Positions 33,881-41,025 of a DNA stretch of 45,278 nt are shown piece by piece (positions within the stretch are counted from its first letter, which is position 1; every line of letters begins with the position of its first letter). The notes under the pieces were generated by a model. The model was not told where the DNA came from. It ran no database searches and worked only from the letters and a program-made list of their open reading frames with translations. Source of the DNA: Actinomycetes bacterium. GTDB taxonomy: Bacteria; Actinomycetota; Actinomycetes; Actinomycetales; Cellulomonadaceae. The DNA lies in assembly GCA_023438885.1 (NCBI GenBank), contig JAEXPS010000105.1, positions 1 through 45,278 on the forward strand. Direction: 5' to 3'. A program made the translations under genes and the position numbers.

Positions 33881-36022
33881 TCAGAATCCGGGGATCAGGC
33901 GTACGACGAGGTCGACGAGCCAGATGCCCGCGAACGGGGCTGCGATGCCGCCCAGGCCGTACACCAGCAGGTTGCGCCCGAGCAGCGCCGAGGCACTCAG
34001 CGGGCGGTAGCGCACGCCACGCAGGGCGAGCGGGATCAGGGCGACGATGACGACCGCGTTGAAGACGACCGCCGAGAGCACCGCCGAGGCCGGCGAGTGC
34101 AGGTGCATCACGTTGAGGGCCGACAAGCCCGGGAACACCCCCATGAACATCGCGGGGATGATCGCGAAGTACTTGGCGACGTCGTTGGCGATGGAGAAGG
34201 TCGTCAGCGCCCCGCGCGTGATGAGCAGCTGCTTGCCGATCCGCACGATGTCGATCAGCTTGGTGGGGTCCGAGTCGAGGTCGACCATGTTGCCGGCCTC
34301 CTTGGCCGCCGACGTGCCGGTGTTCATCGCCACACCGACGTCCGCCTGGGCGAGGGCCGGGGCGTCGTTGGTGCCGTCCCCCGTCATCGCGACCAGGTTG
34401 CCGCCCTCCTGCTCGCGGCGGATCAGCGCCAGCTTCTCCACCGGCGTCGCCTCGGCGAGGAAGTCGTCCACCCCGGCCTCGGCTGCGATCGCCTTGGCGG
34501 TGAGGGGGTTGTCGCCGGTGATCATCACCGTGCGTATGCCCATGGCCCGCAGCTGCGCGAACCGCTGCGCGATGCCCTCCTTGACGACGTCCTTGAGGTG
34601 CACCACGCCGAGCACCCGGCCCGGCCGGCCGGGCTCCTTGAGCGCGACCACCAGCGGGGTGCCGCCGGCGGCGGCGATCGGTTGCACCAGCGCGTTCACC
34701 ACGGCCCGGTTCGCCAGGGCCCCGTCCTCCTCCAGCCACGCGATCACCGCGGAGCCGGCGCCCTTGCGGATCCGCGTGCCGTCCGGCAGGTCCAGGCCGG
34801 ACATGCGCGTCTGGGCGGTGAACGGCACGAACACCCCGCGGGTGGCGTCGCCGGCCGGCGCACCCTGCGCCCGGGCGAGCTCGACGATCGACGTGCCCTC
34901 CGGCGTGGGGTCGGCCAGCGACGACAGGGCGGCGGCCCGGGCGAGCTCGGCCTCCTCGACCCCGGGCAGCGCGACGAAGGCCGCGGCCTGCCGGTTGCCG
35001 TAGGTGATGGTGCCGGTCTTGTCGAGCAGCAGCGTCGTGACGTCGCCCGCGGCCTCGACGGCCCGCCCGGACATCGCCAGCACGTTGTGCTGCACCAGCC
35101 GGTCCATGCCGGCGATGCCGATCGCGGACAGCAGCGCGCCGATCGTCGTCGGGATCAGGCACACCAGCAGCGCGACCAGCACCGTGAGGCTGACCGGCTC
35201 GCCGACGAACGAGGCAGGCGGGTTCAGGGTGAGCGCGACGACGACGAAGATGATCGTCATCGCCGCCAGCAGGATGCTCAGCGCGATCTCGTTGGGCGTC
35301 CGCTGCCGCTTCGCGCCCTCGACCAGGGCGATCATCCGGTCGACGAAGGTCTCCCCCGGCTTGGACGTGATGCGCACGACGATCCGGTCGGAGAGCACCC
35401 GCGTACCGCCGGTCACCGCGCTGCGGTCACCGCCGGACTCGCGGATCACCGGGGCGGACTCCCCTGTGATCGCCGACTCGTCCACGGAGGCGATGCCCCA
35501 CACGATGTCGCCGTCGCCGGGGATGGTCTCGCCTGCGGCCACGACGACGACGTCGCCGAGATGGAGGTCCGGTGAGCGGACGTCCTCGGCCTGCACCGCC
35601 TCCGCAGCGGGGTCGCACGCCTCGTCGTACCCCAGGACGCGGCGAGCCGTGGTGCTGGTGCGGGCCTTGCGCAGGCTGTCCGCCTGGGCCTTGCCACGGC
35701 CCTCGGCGACGGACTCGGCCAGGTTGGCGAACAGCACGGTGAGCCACAGCCACACGGCGATGCCGAGGGTGAACGTGCCGGGGATCTGCGCGCCGCCGGA
35801 GACGCGAGGCTCGCCGAGGAACGGCTCGGCGAGGGTGAGCACGGTGGTGAGCACCGCGCCGACCCAGACGACGAACATCACGGGATTGCGCCACTGCTCA
35901 CGGGGATCCAGCTTGCTGAAGGCGCCCGGGACGGCTGCACGGACCTGTGCCCAGGACAGCGCGCTGCGCTGCGGGCGGTGCGCGGACGACCTGTGAGTCG
36001 GTGGTGCGGTCAGAGTCGACAT
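33881..36022 (-). CDS. kdpB: Potassium-transporting P-type ATPase subunit B
   Basis: 713 aa; ATG 36022, 2 bp after the kdpA stop, with a weak ribosome site. The catalytic P-type ATPase subunit has VDESAITGESAPV (actuator domain TGES), the phosphorylation motif DKTGTIT with Asp334, KGAGSAVIAW-type nucleotide domain sequence, and GDGTNDAPAL in the hinge; seven membrane helices are spread before and after. It hydrolyses ATP to drive K+ through KdpA. Length and motif order are normal; no key residue is missing. Confidence 0.96.
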   Translation of the reverse strand: MSTLTAPPTHRSSAHRPQRSALSWAQVRAAVPGAFSKLDPREQWRNPVMFVVWVGAVLTTVLTLAEPFLGEPRVSGGAQIPGTFTLGIAVWLWLTVLFANLAESVAEGRGKAQADSLRKARTSTTARRVLGYDEACDPAAEAVQAEDVRSPDLHLGDVVVVAAGETIPGDGDIVWGIASVDESAITGESAPVIRESGGDRSAVTGGTRVLSDRIVVRITSKPGETFVDRMIALVEGAKRQRTPNEIALSILLAAMTIIFVVVALTLNPPASFVGEPVSLTVLVALLVCLIPTTIGALLSAIGIAGMDRLVQHNVLAMSGRAVEAAGDVTTLLLDKTGTITYGNRQAAAFVALPGVEEAELARAAALSSLADPTPEGTSIVELARAQGAPAGDATRGVFVPFTAQTRMSGLDLPDGTRIRKGAGSAVIAWLEEDGALANRAVVNALVQPIAAAGGTPLVVALKEPGRPGRVLGVVHLKDVVKEGIAQRFAQLRAMGIRTVMITGDNPLTAKAIAAEAGVDDFLAEATPVEKLALIRREQEGGNLVAMTGDGTNDAPALAQADVGVAMNTGTSAAKEAGNMVDLDSDPTKLIDIVRIGKQLLITRGALTTFSIANDVAKYFAIIPAMFMGVFPGLSALNVMHLHSPASAVLSAVVFNAVVIVALIPLALRGVRYRPLSASALLGRNLLVYGLGGIAAPFAGIWLVDLVVRLIPGF

Positions 36023-36024
36023 CT

Positions 36025-37701
36025 CTAGAGCAGCCCTTCTGCCAACGGACCCAGCGTGAGGACGGGGAAGAACACCAGGGCCGTGACGAGCACGGTGACG
36101 CCGCCCAGGAGCCCGACGAAGATCGGCCGGTGCGTCGGGAGCGTGCCGACGGTGACAGGGACCTTGTCCTGGGCTGCCAGCGAACCGGCGAGCGCGAGGA
36201 CCAGGACGATCGGCACGAACCGCCCGAGCAGCATCGCCAGCCCGAGGGTGACGTTCAGCCACGGCGTGTTGGCCGTGAGGCCGGCGAACGCCGAGCCGTT
36301 GTTGTTGGCCGCCGACGTGTAGGCGTAGACCACCTCGGAGAGCCCGTGGTTCCCCGGGTTCCAGATCGAGGTGCTCTCCATGCCCTCACGCGCCGCGGGG
36401 ATCGCGAAGCTCAGCGCGGTGCCGGCGAGCACCAGCGTCGGCATCACGAGGATGTACAGGCTCGCGAGCTTCATCTCGCGAGGGCCGATCTTCTTGCCGA
36501 GGTACTCGGGCGTGCGCCCGATCATCAGGCCGGCGACGAACACGGCGATCACCGCGAGGACCAGCAGGCCGTACAGGCCCGACCCGACGCCCCCGGGCGA
36601 GACCTCGCCGAGCATCATGTTGAGCATCGGCATCATGCCGCCCAGGGCGGTGTACGAGTCGTGCATCGAGTTGACCGCACCGGTGGACGTGCCGGTGCTC
36701 GTCGTGGCGAACAGCGTGGAGCCGACGATGCCGAACCGCACCTCCTTGCCCTCCATGGCGCCGCCCGCCAGCAGCGGCGCGGTGCCGCGACCGGCCGACT
36801 CCAGGGCGGTGAGGGCGACGAACGACGCCGTGTAGAGCGCCCCCATCACCGCGACGATCGCCAGCCCCTGCCTGTGGTCACCGACCAGCCGGCCGAACGT
36901 GCGCGGCAGCGCGAACGGAATGAGGAGCATCAGCAGGATCTCGACGAGGTTGGTCCAGGCCGTCGGGTTCTCGAAGGGGTGGGCGGAGTTGGCGTTGAAG
37001 AACCCGCCGCCGTTGGTGCCGAGGAGCTTGATCGCCTCCTGCGAGGCGACCGGGCCGCCCGGGATCGTCTGGGCGTTGCCCGCGAGCGTGGTCACCTGCG
37101 TGAATCCGTCGACGTTCTGCACCACGCCGCCGACGAGGAGCACCAGGGCGGCGACCGTGGCGATCGGCAGCAAGATGCGCAGCGTGCCGCGCACCAGGTC
37201 CACCCAGAAGTTGCCGATGGTGCCCGAGCGCCGGTACGCGAACCCTCGCACCAGGGCGATGGCGACGGCCATGCCGACCGCGGCGGAGACGAAGTTCTGC
37301 ACCGTCAGGCCGGCGAGCTGCACGGCGTAGCCGAACGTCAGCTCGGGCGAGTACGACTGCCAGTTGGTGTTGGTGACGAACGACACCGCGGTGTTGAAGG
37401 AGAGGTGCTCGGAGGGGGCGCCGAGTCCCAGCGAGTAGGGCAGCCACTGCTGCACACGCTGGAGCAGGTACAGCAGCAGCACCGAGACGGCCGAGAACGC
37501 GAGGACGGCGCGGGCGTAGGCCTGCCAGGACTGCTCGGACCTGGGGTTGACCCCGATGACCCGGTAGAACCCGCGTTCCACCCTCAGGTCCTTCGGGGAG
37601 GTGTAGACGCGGGCCATGTAGTCGCCCATCGGCCGGTAGGCCGCCGCGAGCAGCAGCGCGACCGTCAGCAGCGACAGGGTCGCCTGGAGCCAGGCCGCCA
37701 T
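36025..37701 (-). CDS. kdpA: Potassium-transporting ATPase subunit A
   Basis: 558 aa; ATG 37701 overlaps the kdpF stop (ATGA). The K+-binding channel-like subunit has about ten membrane helices and four pore repeats whose filter regions are visible: NTAVSFVTNTNWQSY, LLGTNGGGFFNANSAHPFENP in pattern, STGTSTGAVNSMHDSY, and AYTSAANNNGSAFAGL. Ion selectivity for K+ comes from these loops. It is co-translated with kdpF and followed closely by kdpB. Confidence 0.96.
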   Translation of the reverse strand: MAAWLQATLSLLTVALLLAAAYRPMGDYMARVYTSPKDLRVERGFYRVIGVNPRSEQSWQAYARAVLAFSAVSVLLLYLLQRVQQWLPYSLGLGAPSEHLSFNTAVSFVTNTNWQSYSPELTFGYAVQLAGLTVQNFVSAAVGMAVAIALVRGFAYRRSGTIGNFWVDLVRGTLRILLPIATVAALVLLVGGVVQNVDGFTQVTTLAGNAQTIPGGPVASQEAIKLLGTNGGGFFNANSAHPFENPTAWTNLVEILLMLLIPFALPRTFGRLVGDHRQGLAIVAVMGALYTASFVALTALESAGRGTAPLLAGGAMEGKEVRFGIVGSTLFATTSTGTSTGAVNSMHDSYTALGGMMPMLNMMLGEVSPGGVGSGLYGLLVLAVIAVFVAGLMIGRTPEYLGKKIGPREMKLASLYILVMPTLVLAGTALSFAIPAAREGMESTSIWNPGNHGLSEVVYAYTSAANNNGSAFAGLTANTPWLNVTLGLAMLLGRFVPIVLVLALAGSLAAQDKVPVTVGTLPTHRPIFVGLLGGVTVLVTALVFFPVLTLGPLAEGLL

Positions 37702-37790
37702 CAGAAGCGCTCCGGCGTGACGAGCGCGTACACCAGGTAGACCAGCGCCGCGACGCCGAGCACGGCCGCGACGATCTCGAAGACGATCAC
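37701..37790 (-). CDS. kdpF: KdpF small subunit
   Basis: 29 aa; GTG 37790 follows GGAG. The whole peptide is one membrane helix ending in TPERF, the typical KdpF tail. It stabilises the KdpABC complex. Its stop overlaps the kdpA start, and its own start overlaps the stop of the short upstream reading frame. Confidence 0.85.
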   Translation of the reverse strand: MIVFEIVAAVLGVAALVYLVYALVTPERF

Positions 37791-37870
37791 AGCTTCTCCA
37801 CCGCCTGGGCAAGGAGACCGACGAGCAGGAACAGTCCGATGACGCCCAGCACGAAGACGACGTCGAGCAC
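37787..37870 (-). CDS. 27-residue single-helix membrane peptide upstream of kdpF
   Basis: GTG 37870 follows GGAG at 6 bp, and the TGA stop (37787-37789) overlaps the GTG of kdpF. The peptide VLDVVFVLGVIGLFLLVGLL continues with seven more residues ending in VEKL and is almost one hydrophobic helix. Its short size, ribosome site and start-stop overlap argue for translation. I recall similar short frames before kdpF in other actinobacteria, but know no name or role. It could be a further KdpF-like subunit or a translational coupler. Confidence 0.6.
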   Translation of the reverse strand: MLDVVFVLGVIGLFLLVGLLAQAVEKL

Positions 37871-37973
37871 GAGGAACTCCGTCTGAAGGAGGGATCGGGT
37901 CAGGCGACCCGGATGCCGGTGATGCCGGCCCGTCCCTGATCAGACACCCCTCCTCGGGCCGCTCTGCCCGTCT

Positions 37974-38023
37974 TGACGGTTCCCTGACGGGTGCATCCGG
38001 CAACGCTGACGGTCCCCTGACGG
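37974..38023. promoter_or_regulatory. TGACGG direct-repeat array upstream of kdp
   Basis: TGACGG occurs at 37974, 37985, 38007 and 38018; the 11-bp period is broken only by a degenerate unit at 37996 (TCCGGC). The two halves read TGACGGTTCCCTGACGG and TGACGGTCCCCTGACGG. Repeats with an 11-bp period match OmpR/PhoB-type binding, as expected for KdpE. The array lies 104-153 bp upstream of the first kdp reading frame. Confidence 0.6.
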
Positions 38024-38047
38024 CGGGACGGTCGCCGTCAGGGGACC
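38011..38047 (-). terminator. 14-bp hairpin after the KimA-like gene
   Basis: Perfect inverted repeat, 38011-38024 with 38034-38047 (arm GGTCCCCTGACGGC), and a 9-base loop. It begins 5 bp after the stop of the gene at 38052-40004, so it is a likely intrinsic terminator for it, although there is no T-tract. Its left arm contains one TGACGG unit of the kdp array, so it may act in both roles. Confidence 0.5.
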
Positions 38048-38051
38048 CCGG

Positions 38052-40004
38052 TCAGCGGGGAACGCCGGCAGGCTCGGGGTGCGGCGTCGGCGCCTCGGCA
38101 CCCAGGCGGTACGGCACCGAGGTCACCATGACCCCCGGCTGGAACAGGAGCCTGGTCTTCAGGCGCAGCGCGCTCTGGTTGTGCAGCAGCTGCTCCCACC
38201 AGTGCTCCACCACGTACTCCGGCACGTAGACGGCGACGACGTCACGCGGGCTGCGCCGCCGGATCTCGGTGATGTAGTCGACCGCGGGCCGGGTCATGTC
38301 GCGGTACGGCGAGTCCAGGACGGTGAGCCGCACGGGCACCTCGCGGGCCTGCCACTCGGCCAGCAGGCGCTCGGTGTCGGCGGGGTTGGTGCGGATCGTC
38401 AGCGCCTCGAGCGTCGAGGGGCGGGTGGCGCGGGCGAAGGCCAGGGCCCGCAGGGCCGGGGTGGTCAGGCGCGAGACCAGCACGATCGCATGGACGCGGC
38501 TCGGCAGCGGCACGCCCTCGACGCCGGGCCGCAGCGCGTCGTCGACCGAGGCGTAGTGCCGGTGCACCGCCTGCATCACCACGTAGAGCAGCGGCATCGC
38601 GATGACGACGAGGTAGGCGCCGTGGGCGAACTTGGTCACCATTACCACGGCGAGCACGACGAGGGTGAGCGCCGCTCCGAACGCGTTGATCGCCCGCGCC
38701 CGGCGGATGTGGGCGTGCCGCTGCCGGGGCGCCAGGCGCAGCTCCCCCGACCAGTGCCGGACCATCCCGGTCTGGCTCAGCGTGAAGGCGACGAACACGC
38801 CGAGGATGTAGAGCTGGATCAGCCGGGTGGGGCTGGCGTCGAAGGCCAGCAGCAGGCCGATCGCCGCGGCGGCGAGCACGAGGATCCCGTTGCTGAACAC
38901 CAGCCGGTCGCCGCGGCGGGACAGCTGCCGCGGCATGTACCCGTCCTGGCCCAGGATCGAGGCGAGGATGGGGAACCCGTTGAACGCGGTGTTGGCCGCC
39001 AGCACCAGGATCAGCGTCGTGAAGGCCTGCACCACGAAGAACCCGATGCTGTCGGCACCGAACACCGCTCCGGCCACCTGGGCGATCACGGTCTTCTGCT
39101 GGTAGCCCGCCGGTGCGCCGACCAGGCGCTCGGGGTCGTCGGCCACATGGACCTGGGAGACGACGGCGAGGGTGGTCAGGCCGGCGAACATCGTCACCGT
39201 CAGGCCGGCCATGATCGCCAGGGTCGAGGCCGCGTTGCGGCTCTTGGGGGGCCGGAAGTTCGGCACGCCGTTGCTGACCGCCTCCACCCCGGTCAGTGCG
39301 GTGCATCCGGAGGCGAAGGCCCTCAGCAGGATGGCGATCAACGCCAGGCCGGTCAGGTCGTCGGCCGAAGCCCGGATGCCGATCGAGGCGGACTCCGCGA
39401 CGGGCGTCGAACCCGTCGCCGCCCGCACCAGGCCGACGGCGATCATCGCGAAGACCGCGACGACGAACCCGTAGGTCGGCACGGCGAACGCGGTGCCCGA
39501 CTCCTTCAGTCCCCGCAGGTTCGCCACCGCGAGCAGCCCGACGAGGGACACGGAGATCAGCACCGCGTGCGGCGCGAGCGAGGGCACCGCCGACACGAAG
39601 TTCGCCACGCCGGCCGCGACGGAGACCGCCACCGTCAGCACGTAGTCGATGAGGAGGGCGGAGGCCGCGACCAGCGCCGCACCCTGGCCCAGGTTCGCCC
39701 GGCTGACCGCGTACGCCCCGCCGCCGCCCGGGTAGGCGTGGCAGGTCTGGCGGTAGGAGACGACGACCGTGAGGAGCAGCAGCACGACGACCGCGCCCAC
39801 CCACGGCGAGAAGTGCAGCAGCGCCAGGCCGCCCACCGAGAGCACCAAGAGGATCTCTTCCGTGGCGTAGGCGTTGGACGAGAGCGGGTCCGAGCAGAAG
39901 ACCGGCAGGGCGAGGCGCTTGGGCAGCAGCGTGTCCCCGAGCTGCGCCGAGGCGAGCGGGCGCCCGACGAGAAGGCGCTTGGGGAGCGAGACGTAGTCCG
40001 ACAC
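38052..40004 (-). CDS. APC-family K+ importer, KimA-like
   Basis: About 650 aa from GTG 40004 (start uncertain; GTG 40019 is also in frame). The first 470 residues form about 12 membrane helices of the LeuT/APC fold. The N-terminus LPKRLALPVFCSDPLSSNAY leads to the motif shared by KimA (formerly YdaO), the c-di-AMP-regulated K+/H+ symporter of Bacillus; PGGGGAYAVSRANLGQ and ALTGVEAVSNGVPNF follow. The cytoplasmic C-terminal domain (about 470-650) is like the KimA tail, VHAIVLVSRLTTPALRALAFA. Placement next to kdp, and shared TGACG repeats in the promoter, favour K+ over amino acids as substrate; generic annotation would say amino-acid permease. Confidence 0.8.
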   Translation of the reverse strand: MSDYVSLPKRLLVGRPLASAQLGDTLLPKRLALPVFCSDPLSSNAYATEEILLVLSVGGLALLHFSPWVGAVVVLLLLTVVVSYRQTCHAYPGGGGAYAVSRANLGQGAALVAASALLIDYVLTVAVSVAAGVANFVSAVPSLAPHAVLISVSLVGLLAVANLRGLKESGTAFAVPTYGFVVAVFAMIAVGLVRAATGSTPVAESASIGIRASADDLTGLALIAILLRAFASGCTALTGVEAVSNGVPNFRPPKSRNAASTLAIMAGLTVTMFAGLTTLAVVSQVHVADDPERLVGAPAGYQQKTVIAQVAGAVFGADSIGFFVVQAFTTLILVLAANTAFNGFPILASILGQDGYMPRQLSRRGDRLVFSNGILVLAAAAIGLLLAFDASPTRLIQLYILGVFVAFTLSQTGMVRHWSGELRLAPRQRHAHIRRARAINAFGAALTLVVLAVVMVTKFAHGAYLVVIAMPLLYVVMQAVHRHYASVDDALRPGVEGVPLPSRVHAIVLVSRLTTPALRALAFARATRPSTLEALTIRTNPADTERLLAEWQAREVPVRLTVLDSPYRDMTRPAVDYITEIRRRSPRDVVAVYVPEYVVEHWWEQLLHNQSALRLKTRLLFQPGVMVTSVPYRLGAEAPTPHPEPAGVPR

Positions 40005-40046
40005 GCTCCGAGCCCACACCCGCGCGCGCGGGTGGGGGCGCCTCCC

Positions 40047-40084
40047 TGACGCGCCCTTGACGCCGAGCGCCCGAAGCCTGACGC
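40047..40084. promoter_or_regulatory. TGACGC direct repeats upstream of the KimA-like gene
   Basis: TGACGC at 40047, 40058 and 40079: the first two are spaced 11 bp and the third 21 bp further. They lie 43-80 bp upstream of the chosen start. The arrangement is similar to the kdp array (TGACGG, 11-bp period), which suggests one activator for both K+ systems. Confidence 0.5.
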
Positions 40085-40822
40085 CGACATGACGGGGCTC
40101 GGCGGGAGGGTCCCTCGTGGGGTCGTCGGTACGGCCTGCCACCTCGACGACGACCCTTCCGGCGATTCCTTTCACGGGCCGTCATTCACGTTGCCCATGG
40201 GCACGTTGGGCTTTCCATCCGACCGTCCGTCCCCGACAATTCCGGCCGCTGTCGCGACGTGCAGGAGAAGCGACCGGCCCTCGTCGAGGCCCGTCCGCAG
40301 GCGAGAGGTCCCCGAGGCCGAGAGAATGCTGAACCGCGGAATGCGGCTCCGGCGGCGGGCGAGGAGTGCACACCCCCGCATCGCTTGCCCGTCGTCATTT
40401 CTCGGCGTGGTGACACAGCGGTGAATGTCCGCGACATACGCCGCGACGGCGCAGGGCCGCGGGGAAGCCGCCCGGGCGTCGGGACCGACCGACAGGACCG
40501 GGCGGTCGTCGGACCCCCACCGGACCGGACCCGGCCCAACCTCGAGCGGAGGGCGACGACACCGAGCTCTCGCCGCCCGCCCGCAGGGGCGACCCGTCGG
40601 CCGAGCAGGGCCCTCCGGAGAGGCAGTCGCCGGTTTCGGTCGCCGCGCCGACATCTGTGCGCACGATTGCCGCATCGGTGTACCGGGGTGACCACCTCTG
40701 GGTACGCCCTGACCCCGACCCATGGGCATTCTTCGCGCGAGCTTTCTCGTTCCGCGGGCATGGGCGCAAGAACCGTGTGAATGGACGGACGTCTCGCGCG
40801 GCGCGCGGGAGCGATTCCAGTT
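40085..40822. other. Non-coding stretch
   Basis: About 740 bp between the KimA-like promoter and the GH59 promoter. Reading frames of up to about 220 codons exist on both strands, but they lack ribosome sites, are Arg/Pro-rich and overlap each other, so I accept none. Base composition becomes less GC-rich toward the right end. The only distinct element I see is the palindrome TGCCCATGGGCA at 40192-40203, flanked by CACGTT direct repeats (40188-40193 and 40202-40207). No riboswitch core is recognisable. Confidence 0.5.
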
Positions 40823-40846
40823 GAAACGATCACAAATGATCATTTC
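40823..40846. promoter_or_regulatory. Operator-like inverted repeat upstream of the GH59 gene
   Basis: GAAACGATCA (40823-40832), spacer CAAA, TGATCATTTC (40837-40846): arms match at 9 of 10 positions. It contains the perfect palindrome AAATGATCATTT. It is AT-rich against the surrounding DNA, and a TTGACG hexamer follows at 40855-40860. A LacI- or GntR-type sugar repressor site is the natural reading. It lies about 180 bp before the GH59 start. Confidence 0.5.
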
Positions 40847-41025
40847 CCGATATGTTGACGCACACCCGCTCAGAGGTGAAACATTCGGCGCATTGCGGCG
40901 TCGGGCTCGCTGGTTGGAGTGCGGGCCCGCGGCTCCGGATCCCCGTGCGAGCAGGACCGACCGGGCGAGCCGGCAGCCGTCCGTCCCGGCGCGCCGTGCC
41001 GACCTTCGACGTGGAAGGAAACCCG

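Noticed and set aside
40005..40420. c-di-AMP (ydaO-type) riboswitch before the KimA-like gene
   Set aside because: I could not match its conserved sequence blocks on the minus strand; only the TGACG repeats are clear.
40172..40843. Several frames of 120-220 codons in the noncoding kilobase
   Set aside because: None has a ribosome site, all overlap each other on both strands, and none shows a domain or normal composition.
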